A stretch of DNA of 64,000 nucleotides, from contig JAGKQI010000045.1 in assembly GCA_018806915.1 (NCBI GenBank), positions 868,001 through 932,000 of the forward strand, given 5' to 3'. This document shows positions 12,359 to 22,000 of the stretch, in pieces. The translations under genes were made by a program, and so were the position numbers. Every line of letters starts with the position of its first letter. Position 1 is the stretch's first letter. Origin of the DNA: Phytophthora colocasiae (lineage: Eukaryota; Oomycota; Peronosporomycetes; Peronosporales; Peronosporaceae). The notes under the pieces were generated by a model that was given only the letters and a program-made list of their open reading frames with translations, had not been told where the DNA came from and searched no databases.

Positions 12359-13079
12359 AGATCGCACGACGTGATGTTACATTTCTAGCAAAACGACTTG
12401 TCAACCAAGTAGTCAATCAACTCCTTCTTCTCTAAAAGCCTTGTAACCAGTTCATTCAGGTTCAGGATCGCTGACTCTTCTTAACAAGTGAACTAATAGG
12501 AAATCTCGTTGTTCATGAGCAACCGAAACGAGTAGTGTCTAACTTCTGGCAAACTGGAAAAAGTACACATTTCTTTCTTAACTGACGCCCTATGAAGGTG
12601 CTTGGGTGCCTGCAAGCCGGAATCCACAAGACATTGTCGGACTGAGTGTCGCTGTGACGATGTCTTCTCCCGGTTGTCCATGATGTGGTGCTCCGAAAAG
12701 AGATTTCATACTTGAATCGCGGCTACAATTCTTGGAGGCTGCGCTGGAGAGTCATGCACAGCGATCAAGACAGTGCCCAGCACGAGGTGGCAATAGATAT
12801 GGGATCCTGGGAGCAATATATTCTCAGTGGCATTAGATTGGCGGCTAGTACTATTAGTTGAATGAGACAGAGGCATGAGACGCTTCCCATTTTTTTTGAC
12901 AGACCCATACTGCAATTGTTTGTCGTACAACGTGGAGGCTTATGCACTTTCGTGAAAAAACGAGAGCAGAGAAACTAAGTACTCAAGCGATGCTAGGATC
13001 CTTTCGCAGACATTGTCAATTCATCTACTCTCATGCTGTGGATATTAGTGCTGATGAAGGAAAAAAATTAAAGTTGATT
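12359..13079. other. Intergenic sequence between M96-like fragment and Harbinger copy 2
   Basis: The first about 38 bases match the sequence after the M96-like gene at 62130-62165 and then diverge. No gene or repeat recognised in the rest. Ends with the Harbinger target site ATT (13077-13079). Confidence 0.5.
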
Positions 13080-13100
13080 AGGGGTTGTCAATGCTCGCAA
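13080..13100. repeat. Left terminal inverted repeat of Harbinger copy 2
   Basis: Perfect reverse complement of 15911-15931. Confidence 0.9.
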
Positions 13101-13283
13101 CAACAAGTCGTTTTTTTGCGCAGCTAATAAAATATTTTTTCTGGCCCCGTGATTGGCTAGGAAAAAATCGCGCTAACAGTGCAAAAAGTCGCACAAGTCC
13201 GGGGCCACAGCTACTAGAGTTTTTTTTTGCGATCGTCCAGCAAAGCAAAGATCCAAGACTGCACATCGGTTGTCACCTCTTCA

Positions 13284-14589
13284 TGGCGAGCTGGAAGTGG
13301 AAACATTGCCGGCGCGTAGTCAAGGCTACAGCGGATGAATCCGCTATTCTGGCCTGTGATGGCAGGGAGTGCACAAACTGCATCCATCCCTCGTGCTTGA
13401 GAAGCATGCTCGGTGCGTTCGAAGCCGAGGAGGGGTTTGAGCGAGTTGTTTGCGGGAAGCGCTGCTTTAATTCCGTGAAGAAGGCACAGCGGCAGGACGC
13501 CATTGCGGCGGCGCAAGAACAGCTTGTAAGGAAACGAATCCCATGGCATAACGACGGACCCAACGCTAGCGTTAGTTCGCTAAGTGTGTTGATCAATTGG
13601 CTCACAACAGGACCAGCGTTACCGAGGTGGTGATGGACAAACTGGTGAAACGAAGCAGACGTTGGCCGGAGAAGTAGTTGCAGATATTGTTAGCAGCGGT
13701 GTGAAGACAGTCCGAACCTCGAAAGATGTGATGAGCAAGATTGCTGGTCTCGAAACCCAATTCCGCGCCGCAGCGGACTGGCTTAGCAACACTGGACAGG
13801 GTGTTCAACAGGAGAGTGACATTCGAACGGCAGTCCTCAAGCGTTGCTCCACGTACTATGAACTTAAACCAGTAATGGACGACAGTCCGAGTACTCACCC
13901 ACTTCTACTCAACACGGAGCCAACGTTTACGTATAGTGATCGTGACAGCGACGACTCGTCGTCAGATAAAGACAATGCTGCGTGTGAAAGCCCGACAATT
14001 GAATCTAGCAACACGGGCACTGGTTCATTGCGTACAGAGATTTCTGCCATCGCTAGCATTGAAGACGTGGCGAGTGTGACTACTACTTCAGATACAGCTG
14101 CAACTTCAGACGTTACCACCACTAGTTTGCCAGTTGCTAAGCGAGCCCAATCTGCGCTTCGTACAATTACGACAAATCCGAAGAAGCCAAAAAAAGAAAC
14201 GAAGTTCGTTGGTTGATCATGACGCGCTTCACGCGCTCAAAGAATTTCCGCTGGCCCAACATAAGGAAATTGAAATGAAAAAACTATCAATTCAAAGAGA
14301 AGAACTGGTACTAAAGCAGAAGCGGTCCGGTAAAGACGAGAAGGAGTCTAAAGCTCGCATTGCAGAATCTGCTGCGAATGCGATGAAGCTGCAGGAGGAA
14401 GCGGAGCACTGGAGGATACAGCGGATGGTTATGCTGCTTCGCGAACGGAATAAACTGAAAGCTGAGGCTGTGTCACAGGAGGACATTGATATTGCGCTGC
14501 CTCTTCCTCAACTGGATATAATCAACACCCTAGCTCCATCAGAAACGCCAGAAGCTGGTTTCGACGCTCTTCACCACCAGCATCCCTAG
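13284..14589 (+). pseudogene. Harbinger accessory protein (ORF2), copy 2, frameshifted
   Basis: Starts at ATG 13284 (MASWKWKHCRR). The N-terminal 80 residues hold regularly spaced Cys/His ('CDGRECTNCIHPSC', then 'CGKRCFN'), suggesting a zinc-binding fold that would lie upstream of the window in copy 1. The frame breaks near 13620-13630: frame 2 ends at TGA 13631-13633, and the continuation of copy 1 is in frame 3. It breaks again in the A-run at about 14189-14195, one base longer than in copy 1, giving stop 14214-14216; the C-terminal lysine-rich part is then in frame 1 to 14589. Role as the DNA-binding partner of the transposase is inferred from element architecture. An intron instead of the first frameshift was considered, but no plausible splice sites were seen. 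Confidence 0.65.
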
Positions 14590-15779
14590 GCAGTGGCATA
14601 TTCAGCTCATCATTTTCGTCTAGGTCATTAGAGCGACCATGTCGCCTAATGTCCTCTTTCCAATCTGCAGGAATTGGCTCAGCAATCAGCAAATTATGTA
14701 CTATGCAGGCAGCAGTTACGTAGCGAATAATCTTGCGCATATGCCGACGTTTAGTTAGCTTCGTGCGGATCCCATTCAAGTATTGAAATCTAGGTTTTAG
14801 CAAGCCAATGCAGTGTTCCGACACAATCCGAATCTTTGCCAATTTACCATTGAAGTTTGTGTGGTTTTGGTCCATTGTACACCCCACAGGTTTTTTTTAA
14901 TGCGGGAACCATTACTGACGAAGCCTGAAAAGCTGAGTCTCCAAGTAAGTATTCTCTATGACTGAAGAATGTGTTCTGCTGTAGGTTAGCTGGGCAATTC
15001 CTCCAAACGCGGTTATCGTGAACTGACCCCGGCCATCCAATTACAATTTGGCGGACTCGAGCAACATCATCACAAATAATAAGAGCATTAACAGCGTAGT
15101 AGCCCTTTCGAGAGTAGTAAGCTTCTCCATTTTTCTGGGGTTTAAATGCAAGAGGGAGAAGTGTACCATCCACCAGGCCGATGCAATTTACGAAGCTGTA
15201 CTTATCACATATGCGCCGGGAAATCTCGATACGCTCCGCCGTGCTCGGCCATGCGAGAGTGCTTGGTTCCAGCGCTAAAATTGCTCCAGAAGCTCGATAC
15301 AAGTAGTTTCCAACAGTCCCCTTACCCAAACATAATAACTGTGCCTGCTTTGACCATGTGGCATCACTGCCGAAGCTTCCCAAACACTTCAATAGAACCA
15401 ACATGTGCAATTCAGCGCCACCACGGAACGGGCAGTACCCGTTAGATGTCAAGGCTGGATGAGTCCGAACAAGTTGCACAAGACGGAAGAAGGTCTCCCG
15501 GTCCATTCGAAAGTGTTCCAAGAATTCAGTATCGTTCAAGTATACGTCGTCATATAGTAGCTTCTTCCATCGGTCTCCACGCCGGCGATATAATGATGGT
15601 CGATCAAAGTACCGAAATGCTAGCACACTCCTGTAGGCTGCTACGTGCAGCTCATCCAAATCGTCTTCGGTAGTGTATTCCTCATCAACCAAAAAACGCA
15701 AAGCTGCTGCTTCCGTTCTCACAGCTATGGCAGCCTCCAATGTCCGTAGAGCTTTTTGACGCGAGCTTAGGCGAGGCAT
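14522..15779 (-). pseudogene. Harbinger DDE transposase, copy 2, one frameshift
   Basis: ATG 15779 (MPRLSSRQK). Conserved DDE_Tnp_4 features: 'RMDRETF', 'CPFRGGAEL', 'LVDGTLLPL' (first D), 'VHDNRVW', 'LLGDSAFQ' (second D) and 'IVSEHCIGLLKPRF' (E). Unlike copy 1 it keeps the TGG codon after 'IVIG'. The only defect is the eight-base T run at 14891-14898, shared with copy 1, after which the frame must change to read on to 14522. The family cuts at the terminal repeats and duplicates 3 bp of target. The shared lesion predates the segmental duplication. Confidence 0.85.
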
Positions 15780-15910
15780 GGCGCAGGAATGTAAGTGGCG
15801 TGGGAACGAATTTTTCGATTTGTTGCTGTGCAAGCTGCAGGGGGTGTTCAATGCTCTCGGACACTCATTGGCTAAAATCTATTTCGTGGCGCGTCGCGCG
15901 GGAAAAAAAT

Positions 15911-15931
15911 TTGCGAGCATTGACAACCCCT
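15911..15931. repeat. Right terminal inverted repeat of Harbinger copy 2
   Basis: Perfect reverse complement of 13080-13100; followed by the ATT target duplication. Confidence 0.9.
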
Positions 15932-16338
15932 ATTAACTGGTTATTCCTGCTACTTGGCTTGGCTATTGAATTCTGAAGGTTTCTTTTTTTTGATTGGATA
16001 TTGGTGCTGATGAGGCTGTAGTTGTTGAAACTCTTCTCCTCGTACATGTACATAATGGCGAATTGGTCAGGCGATTTCAAGTTTTGACATCTTTGTTAAT
16101 CAACTAACTAAATTATTCTAAGTATGTAATCCTTGACTCGACGACAAATGTTTTCCAACTTGTAGTTTTTTTTTTGTTTTCTGAACTACTATGACTACTA
16201 CATACAAAATTTGTTGCTGAGCGAGTAGTTAGTCAAGTAAACCGCGACAAATCCAGATACTGCTATAACGTACGAGGTCTAGACATCGCGATACATGCAC
16301 CTTGTTTATTACACGAATAACATGCCTGAGCTTCAACA
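15932..16338. repeat. Duplicated flank shared with 2310-2716
   Basis: Almost identical to the right flank of Harbinger copy 1 and without a recognisable gene. At 16339 it joins the last codons of the M96-like pseudogene b. Confidence 0.7.
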
Positions 16339-17290
16339 CTCGACGACAAAACTAGCTGCTTCCAGCGCGTAACAACAATCCCAAACTTGATAAAGTGACT
16401 CCGTGCTTCCTCTTCACAGCTTACGCACGATAAACTGTCAAAACGCACCTCCACCTCATTGTCATCAATCTCATGAACCGTGAGAATATCCCGCCTCATC
16501 TGTAATCCAGTGCACCTCGTTTTCAGTAGGTAACTCCGCATCTCGACCTCTGACATTCGCTTCCGAGTCTCCAAGAACGAAATTAAACTTTACAACATGC
16601 TTGCCGTCGATCTGTTGGCTCTTCGAGCGCTGTACGAGGCAGAAGTACCGGATTTTGACGTCGCCCGAGTAGTCAAGCACGATGACGTACTTGTTCTCAT
16701 CAAAATACTGCACCGTTTGGGTGCTGATCTCTGCCTTCACACCAATATCACGCGCGGTAGGGATAATTGGCCACTTACTGCTCCCATCATCTCTCTTCAT
16801 GCCGTTCAGAATGGAATCCATCGATCTCCCCAGGGTTTTAGAGCAACGGACGTGATCAATACGGTACTGTTTCCCCTGTATATTCCTTCCCGCATAGATC
16901 CCCCACTCGAGGTATTTCCCTTTGAACATCAGCAGGGACGAATCAATCGATGAATGCACGTCATGACGGCAAAGAACGTCGTCAAATTCACGACTGGAGA
17001 ACGGATGAAAGAAAAACGACGGACGTCCGTCGAAGTACACACGATGACCCGCCTCCTCTTGTACGGATTGCCATTTCGCCTCGATACAACGTACGGTGGT
17101 CTTGGTACCCTTTGGTCCAGTCGGGTTGGAGTCATTCTCGGGAGCTAGTGCGACTTGGCGACTAGCGCTCTGGATATCCCTCGTACTTGGCGACTTTCTG
17201 AAGAAGCGAGACACTTTCCTCTCTAAGGGCCTCCCGCTCTAGCACAAGGCGCTGCATCTCGCGTTGCTCTTGACCAAGACTCAGATTTAG
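16339..17290 (-). pseudogene. M96-like gene copy b, both ends truncated and frameshifted
   Basis: Runs right to left. Begins inside the coiled-coil part ('LGQEQREMQRLVLEREALR', about 17290-17215), then loses about 13 bases near 17170 and shifts frame, continues through the START-like part ('RPSFFFHPFSSREFDDVL', 'GKQYRIDHVRCSKTLGRSM') to a premature stop at 16471-16473 after 'GYSHGS'. A 2-base deletion there, also present in copy a, moves the rest ('LTVHEIDDNEVEVRFDSL') into another frame. The last codons are replaced by the duplicated Harbinger flank at about 16340. Closest match in the window is the gene at 55033-62129. Confidence 0.8.
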
Positions 17291-17299
17291 GCCTTCCTC

Positions 17300-17640
17300 G
17301 TGGTGCAGTGGGCTCAGTGCATCGTCCAGTGGGAACAAATTGTCTCCGCGTCCAAGTTGTTAACACTAGGATGAAGAGAAACGTTCACTACAGTAGGATA
17401 TTCATTCAGTTTTCTGAAGCTCTGAGCACTGATGCCTTAATCCAGAAGCTTTGGTGGAACTACTCTTTCCGACCAGCGGCAAACAAACTGGGCCCAGTAG
17501 ATATAGTGTTGATCTACATGGAGTTCGTCCTGACAAGCAGCACTAAACTCAAACTTGACATCCACAGTGTTTCCATCCACTTCTGTGATAGTTCGAAGTT
17601 TGAACGAAGTGAAAAACTTTGCTTATGTCGACGCACAGCT
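17300..17640 (-). pseudogene. M96-like C-terminal fragment, copy g, with its 3' flank
   Basis: On the minus strand the last about 55 codons of a second M96-like subfamily are readable ('HYIYWAQFVCRWSERVV', stop TAA at 17437-17439). The following 3' flank (17436-17300) matches 35625-35765, so copy g and copy c (35514-35765) are paralogues including downstream sequence. At about 17290 the flank is fused to the inside of copy b, a join that must come from deletion or recombination. The gene most like it that is still intact is at 51185-52417. Confidence 0.7.
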
Positions 17641-17735
17641 ATCCTGTAACCTCACGCAGTTAGGTGGAGTGGACCACATAGCTGTGTCGACCACATAGTT
17701 GTACCACACTAGTTGAAGTGCGACAGTCACGTCGA

Positions 17736-17755
17736 TATCACTTTTCTTTTTGCTG
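17736..17755 (+). promoter_or_regulatory. Inr-like core promoter of the oxygenase gene
   Basis: TATCACTTTTCTTTTTGC 10-29 nt upstream of ATG 17765 fits the oomycete initiator plus pyrimidine/T-rich flanking region (Inr/FPR). The match is moderate. Confidence 0.4.
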
Positions 17756-17764
17756 GCTAACGTG

Positions 17765-18679
17765 ATGGAGTTGGCGGGGCTGGAGCAGGAAGTGCAGGCA
17801 ACAATGGAATCAGACTCGCCACTGAAGCTGTTCCCGGACGTTCTTCCGCAGCAGCACCGCTTAAACTCGAAAGTTTATATTCGGCTATTCCGATACGTCG
17901 AGCCTGAGGTGTGCGACGCTCTGCTGGAGACTGCTAACGGACTGGACGCGAGTAGCTGGAACCGCTTGTTTGGGCTGAGGAACAAGATGGATAGCAAGCG
18001 ACAGACTGCTAAAGTACCGGAGGCCAAGGCGAGCGCTTTGTATGACTTGATCAGTGAAGGCTGTCAAACATTTTTTCCGGACTCCACACCGGCAGACTTC
18101 ACGTTTATCAGGTCGTTTGCAGGTGGTGAAAGGCAGGCTGTTCACAGGGATTTCGGGCGGATCTCATCAAAGCAGGACCTGTATGAGTATAGCGGTTTGC
18201 CAGCATCCGTGCTATTAGGGCTGGAGGACGATAGCCACATCATCTCGTACGGCTGGAACAGGCAGGTAGCTTTGGAAGCGGATGAGGAAAAAGTCACTTT
18301 CGACAAGGGGGACGTGTTGATCATGCGGGCGGACACAATTCACTGCGGCGGTGCGTACGTCAAGAATAATACTCGATTGCATTTTTTTCTGGAGCCGGAG
18401 CATGCTAAGCGCAGATACCGAAAGCAGAATGCCATTGACTTGATTCGGATGGTGCCCAAGAAGATTCCGATTGACGAGAAAGCAGAGCGTGCTTGCTACG
18501 TGAGCAAATGTGGATTGGATTTTTCGACTGCGGCGCAGTGTCGCGAGCATGTTCGCAACGAGCACAACATCTACATTAACAAGTATCCAAAAAGCATTAA
18601 GCAGCCGCAAAAGAAGAAGAAGACGATGGTGGTGCAGCTGCCAGGAGCGACGCAGTCAAAGAGAAAAGCACTAAACTAG
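17765..18679 (+). CDS. 2-oxoglutarate/Fe(II) oxygenase with C-terminal C2H2 finger
   Basis: ATG 17765 (MELAGLEQEV); 304 aa. The middle shows a 2OG-Fe(II) dioxygenase fold: iron ligands 'AVHRDFG' (HxD, about residues 125-130) and 'DTIHCGGAYVKNNTRLHFF' (distal His, then Arg for 2-oxoglutarate). Near the C-terminus is one C2H2 finger, C-X4-C-X12-H-X4-H (about residues 245-270), and a lysine-rich tail (KQPQKKKK). Such enzymes hydroxylate proteins or nucleic-acid bases; the zinc finger and basic tail suggest a nucleic-acid or chromatin substrate, but this is inference. Another frame continues past the stop for about 40 codons and ends 'SGQKKRKF' at 18786, so a one-base frameshift near 18650 may have shortened the protein. 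The gene converges with the Helitron gene. Confidence 0.7.
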   Translation: MELAGLEQEVQATMESDSPLKLFPDVLPQQHRLNSKVYIRLFRYVEPEVCDALLETANGLDASSWNRLFGLRNKMDSKRQTAKVPEAKASALYDLISEGCQTFFPDSTPADFTFIRSFAGGERQAVHRDFGRISSKQDLYEYSGLPASVLLGLEDDSHIISYGWNRQVALEADEEKVTFDKGDVLIMRADTIHCGGAYVKNNTRLHFFLEPEHAKRRYRKQNAIDLIRMVPKKIPIDEKAERACYVSKCGLDFSTAAQCREHVRNEHNIYINKYPKSIKQPQKKKKTMVVQLPGATQSKRKALN

Positions 18680-18935
18680 CTATACAGCCGAAGAAGTCAT
18701 CCGCAGCTCTCCAAGACCACGTAGATGATATTGCACGCGATGCGCCGGTGGCTACTCACTCCGGACAGAAAAAGCGAAAATTTTGAAGTTCATGAATGAT
18801 CGTTGGTGTTTCATTTCAATAAAAAATATCATGGACAGCTTGATGGAGGAAGTAGACAAGCATCAGCAACAGCAGCAACAGCATTACGCAGCGAAAGACA
18901 AGCAATTTGCAACAAACTGTAGCGTGCTTACATTT
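18680..18935. other. Spacer between oxygenase gene and Helitron
   Basis: The first about 107 bases look like a frameshifted continuation of the oxygenase gene (ends TGA near 18786). The rest holds a CAG/CAA-rich run (about 18860-18885) and no recognised gene. Confidence 0.45.
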
Positions 18936-19023
18936 TTTTTTTTATGTAACGAGCCATTATATTTATTTTTGAAATGTAATGACCCACTACTTTTATTTTT
19001 TTTTAATGTAATGAGCCATTACG
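18936..19023. repeat. Three tandem units of about 31 bp next to the Helitron gene stop
   Basis: Units of the form TAATGGCTCATTACATT plus an A/T-rich tail (minus strand) repeat three times; the first overlaps the last codons of the helicase gene. GTAATGAGCCATTAC is itself a small palindrome that could form a hairpin. Confidence 0.65.
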
Positions 19024-22000
19024 CTGAAATTTGGGCATTTCTGATTCCAATTCGTGACTTCTCTCGACAGGTATCGTTTTGCTATTCGTCGACGCTACCA
19101 TTTCGTCGGACATAATCTTGAGACGACGCTCTTCGTCCAATGCAGCCTCACTAGGACGAGCCCAGGAAACGATGTCCGAGGTGATAGGTTCTAGAGTAAA
19201 AAACGCGTTACGCGAAGTGACACGCGAAACCAGTAGATATGGCTGCTCTGGTTTGTTTGCTATTTGTGTTTGAGATCGCCATTCACTCACCACCATGCTA
19301 TTTAATGTGTCACCTTGCACCTTGTATATCGTTGACCCAACTGCACAGACCATCGGAAACTGGTTGATCTTAACGGATAGTTTTCTGGGATTTCCTGACG
19401 GTGCTCGCGGCAGCGAAATCTCACAAGCCTTGTAAGCCTGGCTATCAAAAAACAGCGGGAAAAGGTCGGAGTCAATGTCGACAGCGATCGCGTGTGCCGA
19501 CGGACCTCGCGGTATACGAACAATTAGTGATTCTGGAGCCACATCTGGTACTTTTACAACATAATTGTTGACGCTGTCTCGAACCATACGAAAACTAGTT
19601 TTTGGCTGGAACATTATTTTCCCCAGTCTTCCAAGAGTTCCATTAGCCACTAATTTCTCTGGTCTCACGTTTTGCGTTACTTGGATTGGCATCCCGGGCA
19701 CTAAGTCTAGGAATGGAGCCATACGACCAAACTTATTGTCGGGGTACTGCATCACTGTTTCAACATCAGACCGACTTAAACCATTGAGTTCTCCTTTGAA
19801 ATCAGCCACAATGCGAATGGGGTATTCCCCTTCGGGTAGATGCTTAGCTGTTGTTGCAATGAATAACGTGTTGATAGCCTGACGAGTGGCGTTGTCGGGG
19901 GTGACAAATGTAGAAACGCCATTCAAATGAACGTGCTCTCCGTCTTCTCGACTAATTACCCTGGAATTTATCAGCTGAACAAACTCTGGGGTCCAGATCC
20001 CCAATCGAGCAAGACGACATCCATCGCCCCATTCGAGATCGCTCCTAAAACGCACCGATTCCTCCAGAATTATTACACTCTTGAATTTTCTCCACAGTTC
20101 AAACCCAGTCAGATCTTCGGCGGAGCACTTTGATTTCGACCACGGCTTAACAAAGAGGGGGACAGCTCCAACAGGAGGAAGCTGCAAGAAATCCCCAACA
20201 AGTATGATAAATACGCCACCAAATGGAACCGATGGGTTGCGAGTGGCTTTACGTAGTCGTTGATCAAGCTCGGCAAGTTGCTTTTTGTACATCATAGACA
20301 CTTCATCAATTACAATGATATCTAGTCCCAGCGCAGACCCGAATTTGGTGTGTTTTAACACAAGGAGAAAGCTGGCAAGGGTTCTTCCAGCGATCAAAGT
20401 CGCAGCTTTACCGGTCAAAGCGGTTTTGAGTAAACCATCACTGTGATTCCAACTAGAACATAGTTTTTCGACAGCACCAATTACACGAGATTTTCCAGTA
20501 CCCCCTTCCCCGCCGAGGTAGAATAGGAGCTGGTCATCACATAGTTTCTCCTGAACATTACCACGACTGTAATCTACATCTTCTGCATTTTTCCAGCGCC
20601 GCAACAAAGCTGAACCGATTTTCTGGAATGCGATATGCTGCAAACGATTTAATGTAAATGAACGTGATACCTCTGTTACTGTCAAAAATCGTTTTCCCGG
20701 GTCTGGAGCTTCTGTGTGTGGCTTCCACTGCATTGTGTGGTCGTTAAGTGCTGAGTCAAGTAATTCTTCGACCTTAGTATCTCGTGGTGTCTCTCCTAAA
20801 GCTGTCAAAGCTTCCACAATACGATTGTCGGTATTCGAATCTTTCACCCACTTTTTCATAACGTTTGATGGTGGGGAGTTAGCAATAGAGTCCATGGCAT
20901 CGGATAGACCCGCGGTTTGTGTTGCCATCCCTTCCAGTAATGCACCGTTTGAGAATGCACCCATGATATCGGCAGTATGCTCATTGGGAACAGGACAGCT
21001 AGGACAAATTACAGGATTTAGTTTGCTCGATTCGAGAATGTCAGATCTGTCATGATCAACCTGCCACATATCTTGTAGATCATTTGATACGCCATCGTCG
21101 CATTCGTCAAATTCGTTGTCATCATCATAATCAAAATCTTCAAAAGAATCAGCACTACCTGCTGTAGAATCCGTCTCACTAGTATCATCAGCGTAGTTGA
21201 ACTGGTGCTTCCTGGCTTCTGTGCTAGCTAAACTACGTCCAACGCTAAAGTCATCCATGTTCCCCATAATCTCCTTTGCAAAATCACTCCGTTCACATTC
21301 CCATGTAGTGAATGCTTCGCACCAAGATTCATCGGCAGGTGCCTCACACCCAGTTAGATCCGCTACACTTCGAAATGCTTTAAACAAAACCAACGCTCCA
21401 ACAGACCGCTTCAGCTTGTCTTCCGACGACATGTCATCCATTTTTCCTGGTATTGAATAGCCCAAAATTAGTGGGACGGATTCGTTTTCTCGAGCTCCTA
21501 GACAATGTGTTTGCTGTAGTGGATGGCCTTCTAAGAACGGATACCGCGTGAGGTGCGGTGTCTTGGATTTCTTGCGATAATAACTCATGGAGAATTCGTA
21601 TACGCAAATCTCCTCGAGATCTTTTGGTCGATAGATATAATCGTCCAAGAAATTCACAGCAGTGGCATGCCTTCTTTCTCCACATTCTTTATCGTCCACA
21701 ACGAGTTGACATTGATAGTTACCTTCACGTCGCAGTTGACGAATTATATCTGCTAGTGGGAGTTGGCTGCAATTGTCGCTGGTGTAGCAGCACGTTCCTG
21801 TGTACAGGTATAATGCTGCCAACGGACCTGCTATTTCTTGGCGACTGGTCAAGCTATATGCCATCGATGTGACCCGCTTGCGTGAAAGAGCTATCCTGTC
21901 TTGTCCAAATGCTGGGTCATCAATTGAGTTAATACACTCCTTTTCTTGTCGTCGTTTTAAAGCCGCCACTGCAATTGGAATTACAGAGTCCAGTCGCTGT

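Larger units (their letters stand above)
13080..15931. mobile_element. PIF/Harbinger transposon, copy 2, complete ends (2852 bp)
   Basis: Bounded by 21-bp perfect inverted repeats (13080-13100 and 15911-15931; left end AGGGGTTGTCAATGCTCGCA) and flanked by ATT at 13077-13079 and 15932-15934. The 3-bp duplication and the two convergent genes fit PIF/Harbinger. A paralogous sequence at about 52900-52960 reads through this junction with one ATT, apparently the unoccupied site. Both genes carry frameshifts, so the element is probably non-autonomous unless complemented. Confidence 0.9.

Noticed and set aside
13600..13670. Intron joining the two parts of Harbinger ORF2
   Set aside because: The only GT...AG pair that would fit spans about 32 nt, too short for a spliceosomal intron; a frameshift is more likely.
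14891..14898. Programmed frameshifting in the Harbinger transposase at an eight-base A run
   Set aside because: Both copies share the run, but they are a duplicated segment, so this is one observation. A single homopolymer indel is the simpler explanation.
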